From positions 1 through 55,812 of the forward strand of contig QCSJ01000005.1 in the NCBI GenBank assembly GCA_003211535.1: a stretch of DNA of 55,812 nucleotides. The letters are read 5' to 3'. Position numbers and translations under genes: made by a program. Below are positions 19,307-28,918 of the stretch, in pieces. Origin of the DNA: Synechococcus sp. AG-670-A05. GTDB taxonomy: Bacteria > Cyanobacteriota > Cyanobacteriia > PCC-6307 > Cyanobiaceae. Every line of letters begins with the position of its first letter. Position 1 is the stretch's first letter. The notes beneath the pieces are model-generated. The model saw only the letters and a list, made by a program, of their open reading frames with translations, was not told the DNA's origin and made no database searches.

Positions 19307-20398
19307 GACTCAAAGGAGTGCGATTCTCCAAAGAGTGCCACGAATCTGATGGGTTGCGAGTCGTCCTTGGATCCCCGTGTGGCAAGGCTGATTGATGCCA
19401 ACCTCGACCGAGCTCGCGAAGGGCTGCGGGTGGTGGAGGACTGGTGCCGTTTCGGTCTGGAACGGGATGATCTTGTGATCTGTCTCAAGGACTGGCGCCA
19501 GCGTCTCGGCAAGCTGCATCAGGAGCGCTACAAGCAAGCCCGATCCACCCTCACCGACCCGGGAGCTGGGCTGGAACATCCAGCCCAGCTGGACCGTCAC
19601 AGTCCGCGCCAGGTTGTGGAAACCAACTGCGGCCGGGTGCAGGAAGCTCTGCGGGTGCTGGAGGAGTACGGGCGCAGTTTGGACCCGCTGCTGGCATCAG
19701 AAGCCGCCGCCATCCGCTACGGCCTCTACGACCTGGAGGTCACCTGCCTAAAGGCCACGGGCGGCAACAACCGCCGGAACCAGCTGCAGGATTGCCTGCT
19801 CTGCATGATCACCAAGCCATGCCCCGATCTGATCGATCGCGTGACGGCAGCCCTGCGCAGTGGCGTAGCCATGGTTCAGCACCGCTGCAAATCCGGAAGC
19901 GACTTGGCACGACTGTCTGAAGCCAGGACTCTGGCTGCCCTCTGCAAGGACCATAGTGCCTTGTTCATCATCAACGACCGTATTGATTTGGCCCTGGCCG
20001 TGGATGCCGATGGCGTGCATCTAGGGCAGGACGACCTGCCCACCGAGGTGGCCCGTGGTCTAATCGGACCCGACCGTCTTCTCGGACGCAGCACCCATTC
20101 TCTGGACCAGGTGGTGCAAGCGAACAGAGAGGACTGTGACTACATGGGTCTTGGTCCCGTCAACAACACCGCGGTTAAGCCAGAGCGTCCGGCTATCGGC
20201 GCTGCCTTGGTGGGTGAAGCGCTGGCCATCGCACAGAAACCAGTGTTCGCCATCGGTGGCATCACCCAGACCAATCTGTCCCAACTCACAGCCACGGGAT
20301 GCCGGCGCGTGGCGGTGATCGGGGCGATCATGGGGTCCGACAATCCCGAAAAGGCCAGTCAGAACCTGCTGAGCAGTCTGTTGCGCCCGACCCCTTAA
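19274..20398 (+). CDS. thiE: Thiamine-phosphate synthase with cyanobacterial N-terminal extension
   Basis: LFIINDRIDLALAVDADGVHLGQDDLP, YMGLGPVNNTAVKP; N-terminal ARLIDANLDRAREGLRVVEDWCRF domain. Start may be internal (MGCESSL...). Confidence 0.94.
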   Translation: MHRTVGTTVLHDSKECDSPKSATNLMGCESSLDPRVARLIDANLDRAREGLRVVEDWCRFGLERDDLVICLKDWRQRLGKLHQERYKQARSTLTDPGAGLEHPAQLDRHSPRQVVETNCGRVQEALRVLEEYGRSLDPLLASEAAAIRYGLYDLEVTCLKATGGNNRRNQLQDCLLCMITKPCPDLIDRVTAALRSGVAMVQHRCKSGSDLARLSEARTLAALCKDHSALFIINDRIDLALAVDADGVHLGQDDLPTEVARGLIGPDRLLGRSTHSLDQVVQANREDCDYMGLGPVNNTAVKPERPAIGAALVGEALAIAQKPVFAIGGITQTNLSQLTATGCRRVAVIGAIMGSDNPEKASQNLLSSLLRPTP

Positions 20399-20401
20399 TC
20401 C

Positions 20402-20620
20402 ATGGCCCTTAAGCTCACCGTTAATGGCGAAGTCCGCTGCCTGGACCCTGAGCCGATCCCTCCAACCCTCGAAGCGGTGATCTCTGCCCTGGGCCATAAC
20501 CTCCAGCTGGTGGTGGCTGAGCACAACGATGCGATCGCCCCGCGAAGTCAGTGGGCCAGCACAACAGTGGATGAAGGCGACAACCTGGAGATCGTCACCA
20601 TCGTTGGGGGTGGTTCCTAG
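20402..20620 (+). CDS. thiS: Sulfur carrier protein ThiS
   Basis: 72 aa ubiquitin-like fold with C-terminal IVGGGS; directly downstream of thiE. Confidence 0.88.
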   Translation: MALKLTVNGEVRCLDPEPIPPTLEAVISALGHNLQLVVAEHNDAIAPRSQWASTTVDEGDNLEIVTIVGGGS

Positions 20621-20646
20621 AGTTCGACGAGCTTGTTGTCGTAGTT

Positions 20647-21600
20647 GTGGCCGTTTGGAACCAACGCTGGACTCGAAGGCTTCTTGCAGCTGTGCTCGTG
20701 CCGCTGGTGGTCATTATCCTCGGTCTGATCACTCCGGAACCTGCAGATGCAGCTCGCGGTGGCCGAATAGGCGGCGGCAGTTTCCGGGCCCCATCGATGC
20801 CTCGAAGTCGCAGCTACAGCGGTGGTGGCTTCGGCGGCGGTTATCGCAGTGGTGGATACGGCGGCGGCTATCGCGGTGGTGGCTTCGGATTTCCTTTCAT
20901 CATCCCGATCTTCGGCTTCGGCGGTGGAGGCCTATTTGGTCTGCTGATCCTGATGGCCGTGGCGGGTGTTCTGGTTAATGCCTTCCGCGGTGGAGGTGGT
21001 GCCCCTGCCATCGGCGGCGGCTCGCCGATACCTGCGGTTCCCAGCAAAGTGAACATGATTCAGGTGCAGGTGGGAATGCTGGCCAGCGCCAAGTCGCTGC
21101 AGGAAGATCTGCGCCGGCTGGCAGCCTCCTCCGACACCTCAAGTTCCAGCGGCCTGCAAAGGCTGCTGCAGGAATCAACCCTTGCCCTGCTGCGCCAGCC
21201 TGACCTTTGGGTCTACGCCAACGCCGAAATCGGCAGTGTGCCCTTCACCAGTGCGGAATCCACATTTAATCGCCTGTCGATGAACGAGCGCAGCAAATTG
21301 GATGCGGAGCTCACCAGCAACGTCGGGGGTCAGAGCATCAGCAGCGCCTCCGCTAGCGTGGGTGAAGCGGACGCCACCAATGAATTCATCGTGGTCACTC
21401 TGCTGGTGGCCTCCACCGCAACGGCCAGCCTCAAAAGCGCCAGTACTGGTGAAGACCTGCGCCAGACGCTTCGAATCCTCGGCTCAACGGCCTCCACTGA
21501 ACTGTTGGCACTGGAGGTGATCTGGCAACCGGAAGGTCGTGGCGACGTACTCAGCGCCGAGGAACTTCTCACCGCTTACCCGAACCTTCAGCACCTCTGA
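20647..21600 (+). CDS. DUF1517 family protein, Gly-rich
   Basis: GGGFGGGYRSGGYGGGYRGGGFGFPFIIPIFGFGGGGLFG followed by the DUF1517-type domain; GTG start. Confidence 0.85.
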   Translation: MAVWNQRWTRRLLAAVLVPLVVIILGLITPEPADAARGGRIGGGSFRAPSMPRSRSYSGGGFGGGYRSGGYGGGYRGGGFGFPFIIPIFGFGGGGLFGLLILMAVAGVLVNAFRGGGGAPAIGGGSPIPAVPSKVNMIQVQVGMLASAKSLQEDLRRLAASSDTSSSSGLQRLLQESTLALLRQPDLWVYANAEIGSVPFTSAESTFNRLSMNERSKLDAELTSNVGGQSISSASASVGEADATNEFIVVTLLVASTATASLKSASTGEDLRQTLRILGSTASTELLALEVIWQPEGRGDVLSAEELLTAYPNLQHL

Positions 21601-21695
21601 GGATCTGAAGTTTTTCTGCTGCAGATCAGACGCAAGATAAGCACTTTTTCTCAGGGACAAGACCTAGTGTTGGTTGAAGTGTTTGATCAAATTCG

Positions 21696-21860
21696 TTGGC
21701 TCCTGATCCACGCGCGAACGAATGCCAACCGGATGGGGAGCTGTCTCGTTCTGATTTGAATGCACTATTGAGCACCCTGCAGCAGGGGGAAACCGATCAC
21801 AACTCAGCCGAATTGAAGCGTCTGGGAGAGGCCACGCTCAGTCGGCCGGCTAATCCCTAA
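21696..21860 (+). CDS. Candidate small ORF with TTG start (54 aa)
   Basis: LAPDPRANECQPDGELSRSDLNALLSTLQQGETDHNSAELKRLGEATLSRPANP*; open between DUF1517 and larB, stop abuts the larB stop. Confidence 0.35.
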   Translation: MAPDPRANECQPDGELSRSDLNALLSTLQQGETDHNSAELKRLGEATLSRPANP

Positions 21861-22507
21861 CGCCCCCGCAGGATCCGCAACGCCGCCATCGCGGCTCCGT
21901 AACCGTTGTCGATGTTTACCACTGTCAACCCCGGTGCACAACTGGCCAGCATTCCCTCGAGGGCGGTTCTCCCTCCCGCGCTGATGCCGTACCCCACCGA
22001 CACAGGCACACCTATAATTGGCTGAGGCACAAGGCCAGCCAGCACCGTCGGCAGCGCACCTTCCATGCCAGCGCAGGCGATCAGAACAGCAGCAGACTCC
22101 AGTCTGGGGAGTTGGTCCAGCAGACGGTGCAGCCCCGCGACCCCCACATCCATCAGCGGATCCACGGCAATCCCATGGCAACGCAGAGCAAGGGTAACCT
22201 CAGCCACCACGCTGCGGTCGCTGCTGCCACCACTGAGCACTGCCACCGGTGCTGGACCCGGCGGCAGGGACGGCAGTTCTCCAAGGCTCAGACAGCGGGC
22301 ATCGGCATGAACCACCACAGCGGGTAGAGCGTCCTGAACTGCATCGGCCTTGTCAGGCGAAACGCGTGTCACCAACCCCAACTCATCAACCGCGGCAAAC
22401 CGCTCCAGGATGCTGATGATCTGCTCAGCGGTCTTGTGCTCGCCCCAGACGGCCTCGACCATGCCGAGCCGCTCCCGTCGCTTCAGGTCCAGGCGAGCGT
22501 CGATCAT
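21857..22507 (-). CDS. larB: LarB/CpmA-like (AIR carboxylase-related) protein
   Basis: AVLSGGSSDRSVVAEVTLALRCHGI, GMEGALPTVLAGLVPQPIIGVPVSVGYGI, NIDNGYGAAMAAL. Confidence 0.92.
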   Translation of the reverse strand: MIDARLDLKRRERLGMVEAVWGEHKTAEQIISILERFAAVDELGLVTRVSPDKADAVQDALPAVVVHADARCLSLGELPSLPPGPAPVAVLSGGSSDRSVVAEVTLALRCHGIAVDPLMDVGVAGLHRLLDQLPRLESAAVLIACAGMEGALPTVLAGLVPQPIIGVPVSVGYGISAGGRTALEGMLASCAPGLTVVNIDNGYGAAMAALRILRGR

Positions 22508-22908
22508 CGAGACGGCAGCGCCTGGGAGCGGAGTTCGCCTTCGGCCAGCAAGGGGAATAACGGTGCTGCGGCTGGATCCCGGTTCAAGGCCTGATTCACC
22601 CGAGCCTCAAAGACCTCCTTCACCCGCTGCACCTCCTCGGAGGGGATCGCCTTCCACTGCGCTCGGCTGCTCCAACGGATCAGCAGCAGGCCCTCTTCTC
22701 GCTCTGGATCCCAGAACAGTTCACGCCCCTCGAATCCGGACTGCTGCTCCAGCCAAGGCTGCCAGCTGCTGGCCTCGGCCTGCAGCCAGAGCTCGCGATG
22801 GGATGCCGGCACCGCCAGTCGCAACTGTTCAATCACCCCATGCTCCGCCATGACCGGTGCTGCAACGCTCAGCAGCATGGCGAGAAGCAACGCGATGGCG
22901 CGACTCAC
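22504..22908 (-). CDS. TIGR03792-like cyanobacterial protein
   Basis: Signal peptide; [55 protein letters not shown]. Confidence 0.65.
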   Translation of the reverse strand: MSRAIALLLAMLLSVAAPVMAEHGVIEQLRLAVPASHRELWLQAEASSWQPWLEQQSGFEGRELFWDPEREEGLLLIRWSSRAQWKAIPSEEVQRVKEVFEARVNQALNRDPAAAPLFPLLAEGELRSQALPSR

Positions 22909-24104
22909 GGCTTGCCCAGCAGCACAACGGCCTGACAGCTGATGCCTTCCTCCCGACCCTCCGGTCCCAGCCGTTCGTTGGTGGTGGCTTTCACTCCAAC
23001 GCTTTCAGCGGCGATGCCGATGCGGGATGCGATGTTGCTGCGCATGGTCTCAATGTGGAGCTTCAGCTTGGGCCGCTCGGCGATTACCACCGCATCGACG
23101 TTCACCACCTGCCAGCCCCGTTGGCTCACCAACGCCACCACCTGCTCAAGCAGCTGGAGGCTGTCAGCTCCTTTCCACTGCGGATCTGTTGGCGGGAAGT
23201 ACTTACCGATGTCCCCGAGCGACAGCGCACCGAGCAGGGCATCCATCACCGCATGCACGAGCACATCGGCGTCGCTGTGGCCATCGAGACCCAGGCCATC
23301 GGGATGGTTCAGGATCACCCCACCAATGATCAGCGGTCGGCCCTGCACCAACCGGTGGATGTCGTAGCCGTTGCCGATCCGCATCTGCATGAATGCTCCT
23401 GCGTCATCGCTCGCCATTCTCCAGCGCGCATAGAGATCCGGTCGACGGTCCCGCGTGCGTTGTTCCCGCTGCTGCTGCCGCCAGGCCTCGATGGCAGCAT
23501 GATTTCCGCCCCGCAGCACCTCCGGCACCGCCATGCCCTGAAACTCCGCCGGTCGGGTGTAGTGGGGATGCTCCAACAACAGCGTGCTGTGGCTTTCCTC
23601 CACTAGCGACTGGGCTGTCCCCACCGTGCCCGGAATCAGCCGCACCACCCCATTGATCACGGTCATCGCCGGCAGCTCACCACCGGTGAGCACAAAATCG
23701 CCGGCAGACACCTCCTCATCAGCAAGGCTGCGGATGCGTTCATCAAAGCCTTCGTAGTGGCCGCAGAGCAGCACCAGTTGATCGTGCTCCCTAGCCCAGC
23801 GCTGCAGGTCCGCCTGCTGCAGCTGACGACCCTGAGGTGACATCAGCAACACCCGGGCACCGCTGCGCCGTGGGATCGACTCCACCGCTGCAAACACCGG
23901 TTCAGGCTTCAGCACCATGCCGGCGCCACCGCCGTAGGGCTCATCGTCCACCTTGCGGTAGCGGTCAGTGGCGAAATCTCGAGGGTTGTGGAGATGCAAC
24001 TCGGCGATGCCGCTGCCGAAAGCACGACCGATCACCCCCAGCTCGAGCAAGGGTGCAAAGGCCTGCGGCGCCAGACTCACCACATCGAGGCGATAGGGCG
24101 CCAT
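22905..24104 (-). CDS. trmD-ispF: In-frame fusion of tRNA (guanine-N1)-methyltransferase TrmD and 2C-methyl-D-erythritol 2,4-cyclodiphosphate synthase IspF
   Basis: Trm[24 protein letters not shown]...[12 protein letters not shown]...[13 protein letters not shown]. Isp[13 protein letters not shown]...[19 protein letters not shown]...[12 protein letters not shown]. Continuous frame; internal ATG at 23390. Confidence 0.9.
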   Translation of the reverse strand: MAPYRLDVVSLAPQAFAPLLELGVIGRAFGSGIAELHLHNPRDFATDRYRKVDDEPYGGGAGMVLKPEPVFAAVESIPRRSGARVLLMSPQGRQLQQADLQRWAREHDQLVLLCGHYEGFDERIRSLADEEVSAGDFVLTGGELPAMTVINGVVRLIPGTVGTAQSLVEESHSTLLLEHPHYTRPAEFQGMAVPEVLRGGNHAAIEAWRQQQREQRTRDRRPDLYARWRMASDDAGAFMQMRIGNGYDIHRLVQGRPLIIGGVILNHPDGLGLDGHSDADVLVHAVMDALLGALSLGDIGKYFPPTDPQWKGADSLQLLEQVVALVSQRGWQVVNVDAVVIAERPKLKLHIETMRSNIASRIGIAAESVGVKATTNERLGPEGREEGISCQAVVLLGKP

Positions 24105-24110
24105 CAGAAA

Positions 24111-24575
24111 TCAGGCGGCTTTGGACACCCGGCGGATGTCCGTGCAGAAACTGCCCTGAAGCGGCGTTCCTTCCTGGTCGGTGGCCGTGGTGCTGCGCAG
24201 CCGCAGATTGGCGCGGGTGAACCAGATGCGCTCCTGCACCGTCATCCCATCCGGGCGCGACAGGTTCAACTCCATGCTGCCGTCTGGCCAGAAGCGCCAC
24301 TGCCCGGCCAATGCGCCATCAATTGCCAAGGCACCACCGTTTTGAAACCGCAGGCAGGTGGTGGCTCCCCCCGGTGCAGTCACCACCAGCTCTCCCACCG
24401 ACGCGTCGGCCGGTTCACCGGATCGCACCACCAACTCTCCACGCTCACTGCTGTGCCAGTCATCGTCGCCGCCGCTGGAGAGCTCAAAGCTGCTGCGAAG
24501 GCTCATCCACTCGCCGGCACAGAGACCGAGAAACGCTGCGGCATTGGCCGGAGGGAAGGGTTGGTCGCTCATCAC
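24111..24575 (-). CDS. CpcS/CpeS-type phycobiliprotein lyase family
   Basis: AAFLGLCAGEWMSLRSSFELSSG...ERIWFTRANLRLRSTTATDQEGTPLQGSFCTDIRRVSK. Confidence 0.75.
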   Translation of the reverse strand: MMSDQPFPPANAAAFLGLCAGEWMSLRSSFELSSGGDDDWHSSERGELVVRSGEPADASVGELVVTAPGGATTCLRFQNGGALAIDGALAGQWRFWPDGSMELNLSRPDGMTVQERIWFTRANLRLRSTTATDQEGTPLQGSFCTDIRRVSKAA

Positions 24576-24593
24576 CCCATCCTCTCAGTCGGC

Positions 24594-25502
24594 TTACCAG
24601 GTGAAGGGCAGAAACGGGTAGGGACGGTTCCAGCCGTAGAGGGCCAGACGCTGACGTCCAGGCAGGGCCGCACCGCGGCGATGGAAGGCAAACACATCCG
24701 CCAGCACCAGGGTGTTGGCCTGGCAGGGCAAGGACACCGGCGCCGGCAGCCCCAGGGCCTCAAGCTCGTTCTCCTGGATACGAAACGAGCCGGAAACATC
24801 CGGCTGCTGCTGCAGTTGGATCGCAGCATTGGCGGTGGTCTGTTCCCAGCGCAGCCGCTCGGGGGTCAGCCGATGGCTGCCCGGCACGATTTCAAAGGGA
24901 CCATCGTTGGCTGTGACCGGCCTCAGGAACAGCCAGAACTTGAGCGCCCGGAAGAACGTGTCCCGGTGCAGATCCTTCTGCAGATCCGGCGTGCGGCTCT
25001 CTTCGCCATGCACAGTGAGATAAATGTCCAGCTTGCGCGGATCCATCGACATTCCGATCACCTGGCGGGACCAGCGGCTGAAGCGGGGATCGCGGCTCAA
25101 CGCCGCCGCATGAGGCAACGATTCCGGATCGATGTGCAGAAAGCGATTCAGAGTGCCGCCGTCGTAGCGATCGAAGCCCCCAGGGAACGGCTGCTTGGGC
25201 TGGAACCCTGTCCGCTCGTTGGCAGCCATCGGATGCTGAGCGTTAGCGGTGGCCAGATACGCCTCCACCTCATCCCGCAAGGCCCTGAATGTCGGCTCGG
25301 GCAAAACGTCAGGCACTACCAGAAAGCCATCCCGCTCCAGTCGGCGCTCCTGGACCGGTCTCAACCAGCGCCGCAAGCGGCAGAGCGATTCCGCCAGCTG
25401 CAGGCGACGACAATGCAACTGCCAGCGGTGATTGAGCGCCGGTTGTCCCACCCAGGGGTCACGGAAACTCTTGGTGCGGCCCAGCAGCGACAGCATCAGC
25501 AC
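24594..25502 (-). CDS. Phytanoyl-CoA dioxygenase (PhyH)-like protein
   Basis: ERDGFLVVPDVLPEPTFRALRDEV, HRDTFFRALKFWLFLRPVTANDGPFEIVPGSHRLT (Fe/2OG HxD). Confidence 0.75.
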   Translation of the reverse strand: MLMLSLLGRTKSFRDPWVGQPALNHRWQLHCRRLQLAESLCRLRRWLRPVQERRLERDGFLVVPDVLPEPTFRALRDEVEAYLATANAQHPMAANERTGFQPKQPFPGGFDRYDGGTLNRFLHIDPESLPHAAALSRDPRFSRWSRQVIGMSMDPRKLDIYLTVHGEESRTPDLQKDLHRDTFFRALKFWLFLRPVTANDGPFEIVPGSHRLTPERLRWEQTTANAAIQLQQQPDVSGSFRIQENELEALGLPAPVSLPCQANTLVLADVFAFHRRGAALPGRQRLALYGWNRPYPFLPFTW

Positions 25503-26452
25503 TCCACCCCATACCCTAGCTCCGCAAGCCGGGCCGGTTTGCTGCGCCAGTCGGGAACCACTTTTACAAACAGTTCGAGATAGACCGGCCCGTCGATCAG
25601 GGTCTGCATCTGCAGCCGAGCACCCTGGCCGATGATCTTGAGCATCGCCCCGCCTTTGCCGATCAGGATGCCCTTCTGGCTTTTGCGCTCCACCATCACC
25701 GTAGCCAGCACGGCGGTGCGCCCGCCACCCTTGCCGCCAGCCGGCAACTCCTCCACGCGATCGATGGTCACCGCAACGCTGTGGGGTACCTCCTCACGGG
25801 TGTGCAGCAGCACCTGCTCGCGGATCAGCTCCCCCAACAGCACCCGCTCCGGTTGGTCAGAGACCATCTCTGGGGGATACAGCTGTGGACCCAGGGGCAA
25901 CTGCGCCGCCATCACGCAGCTGAGGGTGCTGCAGCCTTCTCCGGACAGAGCACTGCAGCGATGAACCGGCCAAGACGTTTCACTGAGTAGCTCGATGTAA
26001 GCCGACTCCGCCTGCGCCTGGCGGTCCTCTGGCACCTTGTCCCATTTATTCAACGCCACGAGCACCGGCAGCGGTTGCTGCCGCAGCAGGTTGACGATGA
26101 AGGCATCGCCACGTCCCGGTCGTTCACAGCCTTCCAGCAACAGCACCACCAGGTCCACTTCGCCGATGGCACTACAGGCGCTCTGCACCAGCCGCTCCCC
26201 CAGCAGATGGTGAGGCTTGTGAATGCCTGGCGTATCCACGAGAACCATCTGGGCGTCCTCGGTGGTGAGGATGGCCCGCAGCCGGTTGCGGGTGGTCTGA
26301 GCCACGGGCGATGTGATGGCCACCTTCTCCCCCACCAGCTGGTTCACTAGGGTGGATTTGCCCACGTTGGGCCTGCCGATCAAAGCGATAAAGCCGGAGC
26401 GGTGATTGTCCGACGAAGGGGTTGAAAGCATGACGCAAGTCTGCGACGTCAC
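25496..26452 (-). CDS. era: GTPase Era
   Basis: GRPNVGKSTLVNQLVGEKVAITSPVAQTTRNR, DTPGIH, NKWD and KH domain GKGGAMLKIIG. Confidence 0.97.
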   Translation of the reverse strand: MTSQTCVMLSTPSSDNHRSGFIALIGRPNVGKSTLVNQLVGEKVAITSPVAQTTRNRLRAILTTEDAQMVLVDTPGIHKPHHLLGERLVQSACSAIGEVDLVVLLLEGCERPGRGDAFIVNLLRQQPLPVLVALNKWDKVPEDRQAQAESAYIELLSETSWPVHRCSALSGEGCSTLSCVMAAQLPLGPQLYPPEMVSDQPERVLLGELIREQVLLHTREEVPHSVAVTIDRVEELPAGGKGGGRTAVLATVMVERKSQKGILIGKGGAMLKIIGQGARLQMQTLIDGPVYLELFVKVVPDWRSKPARLAELGYGVEC

Positions 26453-26511
26453 GGCGCCCGTTTCGTCGATCCGTCCCGGCCATAGCCTGGCCCTGAGGGC
26501 AGATCAAAGCT

Positions 26512-27033
26512 ATGGCGGAGCAGCAACCCACCTTCCAACAGGCGATGGAGATCACCGCTGCCTGGTTGCAGCAGTGGGAGAACGAGGAAATCAGCGATGA
26601 GGTGCTGGCGGACCGAATCGGTGAAATGGTCTCCAGCCGCGACGGCGCCCGGGGATTTTTCGTGGTGAGCCTTGCAGGCGACAGCGCCCTGATGGATCGC
26701 TTACCGGATGCCGTGGTTGGGCAGTTGCGCGCCGCTGGCGCAGGCGTGGTGGACCTGAGCGTGCGCAACCTGGCCATGAGCACGGCCATGGCAGTTGCCC
26801 ACGGCCGATCCGGTGACAGCACCCAGCTAGCAGGGTCTCAACGGGTGAGCAGCCGCTGCCTGGAATTGCTGCGGCAACTGGAGCCGGCCCTGGTCAAGGA
26901 GCGGCTGGAGCAACTGCTGGAGGCTGCCGTCGACAGCACCGGTGCCGATGTCGCCTTTCTGGAGAAATGGGGCTACGACGCAGAGCAACGTGTTGCCATC
27001 AGCCAGAGCGTCTATGCCGTCGCCGAGAACTAA
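26512..27033 (+). CDS. Conserved cyanobacterial hypothetical protein
   Basis: 173 aa, clean ORF, start after a short leader, convergent with the BI-1 gene. Confidence 0.7.
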   Translation: MAEQQPTFQQAMEITAAWLQQWENEEISDEVLADRIGEMVSSRDGARGFFVVSLAGDSALMDRLPDAVVGQLRAAGAGVVDLSVRNLAMSTAMAVAHGRSGDSTQLAGSQRVSSRCLELLRQLEPALVKERLEQLLEAAVDSTGADVAFLEKWGYDAEQRVAISQSVYAVAEN

Positions 27034-27050
27034 GTGCTTACTACAACAAC

Positions 27051-27076
27051 AAAAAAGCCCAGGATGAACCAGGGCT
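27051..27076 (-). terminator. Intrinsic terminator downstream of the BI-1-like gene
   Basis: Minus strand AGCCCTGGTTCATCCTGGGCTTTTTT: GC-rich hairpin followed by a T run. Confidence 0.75.
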
Positions 27077-27115
27077 GGAAGAGTATTGGAGACATCCAAT
27101 CAGTGTCAAAAATGC

Positions 27116-27847
27116 TCAGTCGCGGCGGCCACCACCATTCAGAACGATGATGAGCCTCAGGATGAAGATGAAAAGGTTGATGTAGGTGAGGTACATGCTG
27201 AGGGCACCTGCCAGGTACTGTTCATCCCGATAGGAACGGGGCATCGTGTAGAAGTCGACGAAGGCGGCTCCCACGAACAGAACCGTGCCAAATCCAGCGA
27301 TCATCAGCTCGAAGCTGGTGCCGTGGAACATCGCCGGAGCGAAAAATCCTCCAACGAACTGGACCACCATGGCCAGGATCAGACCAATCAAACCCAAACC
27401 CACCACTCCGGACAGGGCCTGGCCGACGCTGTCGCTCATACGACGCCCCACAACCGAGGCGATCACAAATGTGATGCCGGTGGCCAGGGCTGCTGTGCCG
27501 ACAGCCCCGACACCGGCGACCGCACCGGCAAGAGCCACCAGGCCACTGAGGGTGAATCCGGTGAGCAGGCTATAAACAGCCAGCAGTGGCAATGCCGTGG
27601 CATTGTTGCCCTTGATCGCCACGTTCTGGGCCACGAAGAATAGAACCAAGTTGCCGATCAGCGCCACCCAGAACAGGGGCATGAACATCGGCGTTGCCAT
27701 AATCGACAACCCGCCGATCACACCAACGGAGGTGAGCACCATGCCACCGCCGACGTAAGGCAGGGCTTTGTTGACCACGTTGGGGCCAACTAAGGCGCTG
27801 GATTGCGCCTCGCGGATAGCTTGTTGGAAATTGCTGCTTGCTGGCAT
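27116..27847 (-). CDS. Bax inhibitor-1 / YccA family membrane protein
   Basis: Seven hydrophobic segments, FTLSGLVALAGAVAGVGAVGTAALATGITF, YLTYINLFIFILRLI. Confidence 0.9.
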   Translation of the reverse strand: MPASSNFQQAIREAQSSALVGPNVVNKALPYVGGGMVLTSVGVIGGLSIMATPMFMPLFWVALIGNLVLFFVAQNVAIKGNNATALPLLAVYSLLTGFTLSGLVALAGAVAGVGAVGTAALATGITFVIASVVGRRMSDSVGQALSGVVGLGLIGLILAMVVQFVGGFFAPAMFHGTSFELMIAGFGTVLFVGAAFVDFYTMPRSYRDEQYLAGALSMYLTYINLFIFILRLIIVLNGGGRRD

Positions 27848-27914
27848 GTCGACCAGACCACAATCACTTCAGACATCCTGCCAGCGTTGACAAAGGTCTG
27901 GGGTTCGGATCTCC

Positions 27915-28910
27915 CTATCGACGCACAGGTCGTGACGAACGCTGGTCGTCGAGGCGGGCATAGGCCTCCACAACCCGCTGCACAAGCGGATGTCGCACTA
28001 CATCAGCCGACGTCAACCGACACACGGCGATGCCTTCCACGCCATCCAGCACATCCAAGGCTTCCACCAGGCCGCTGGGAATGCCGTGGGGCAGATCCAC
28101 CTGGGTGACATCACCCGTTACCACCATTCGCGAGCGATCCCCCATACGGGTCAGCACCATGCGCATTTGAGCCGGTGTAGTGTTCTGCGCCTCATCGAGA
28201 ATCACGAAGGCGTCGCTGAGGGTGCGGCCACGCATATAAGCCAAGGGAGCGACCTCGATCACCCCCTTCTCCAGCAACACCGCTGTCTTTTCAGGTCCCA
28301 GCAGGGAATGAAGTGCGTCGTAAAGCGGGCGTAGGTAAGGGTCCACCTTCTGCTGCAGATCTCCTGGCAGAAACCCCAGTCGTTCCCCCGCCTCAACGGC
28401 TGGGCGGGTCAGGACCAGCCGTTCCACCTTTCGTTCAGTGAGCATTCGCACCGCCAGAACCGTGGCCAATAAGGTCTTGCCAGTTCCCGCGGGGCCAAGG
28501 GCGAAGATGAGGTCGTGCCGCTCCATGGCATCGACGTACTTTTTCTGACGCAGCGTGCGAGGTCGCAGCAGGTTTCCGGTCTGACTGCGGGCCAGCACCT
28601 GCTCCCCCATCGCAGCGTGGTCCTCCCCCTGGCCGTTGCTCAGTGCGCCAAGCGCTGCTTGAAGGTCAACGCTTGCAACCGCTTGCCTGTCCTGCCAGAT
28701 CGGCCGCACAAGTTCCACAGCGGCAGCTGCACGCTCAATCTGAGTCGGTCGCCCGGTGATTATCAACTGAAGACCTCGCAAAACCAAAGAAGCTCCTGTC
28801 AGAGCCGCTAGGTGATGTAAGGTCGATTCGGCAGGTCCAGCCAGAGCCAGGGCCGCCTCAGGATCCGGGAGATCGAAAATGAAGCGGCTTCGAGCGCCGA
28901 CCTCAGACAC
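27915..28910 (-). CDS. phoH: PhoH family protein
   Basis: ALGPAGTGKTLLATVLAV, RPAVEAGERLGFLPGDLQQKVDPYLRPLYDAL, DEAQNTTPAQMRMVLTRMGDRSRMVVTGDVTQVDL. Confidence 0.96.
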   Translation of the reverse strand: MSEVGARSRFIFDLPDPEAALALAGPAESTLHHLAALTGASLVLRGLQLIITGRPTQIERAAAAVELVRPIWQDRQAVASVDLQAALGALSNGQGEDHAAMGEQVLARSQTGNLLRPRTLRQKKYVDAMERHDLIFALGPAGTGKTLLATVLAVRMLTERKVERLVLTRPAVEAGERLGFLPGDLQQKVDPYLRPLYDALHSLLGPEKTAVLLEKGVIEVAPLAYMRGRTLSDAFVILDEAQNTTPAQMRMVLTRMGDRSRMVVTGDVTQVDLPHGIPSGLVEALDVLDGVEGIAVCRLTSADVVRHPLVQRVVEAYARLDDQRSSRPVRR

Positions 28911-28918
28911 CGGGGTGA

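Noticed and set aside
19140-19350. TPP riboswitch upstream of thiE
   Set aside because: I could not find the conserved CTGAGA/ACCTGA-type core; the interval is better explained by the small minus-strand ORF.
20750-20960. Repetitive GGT/GGC tract
   Set aside because: Encodes the Gly-rich region typical of DUF1517 proteins.
23988-25583. 531-aa plus-strand ORF spanning several genes
   Set aside because: Entirely antisense to the recognisable trmD start, CpcS/CpeS-like and PhyH-like genes; Arg/His/Gln-rich composition typical of antisense frames in GC-rich DNA.
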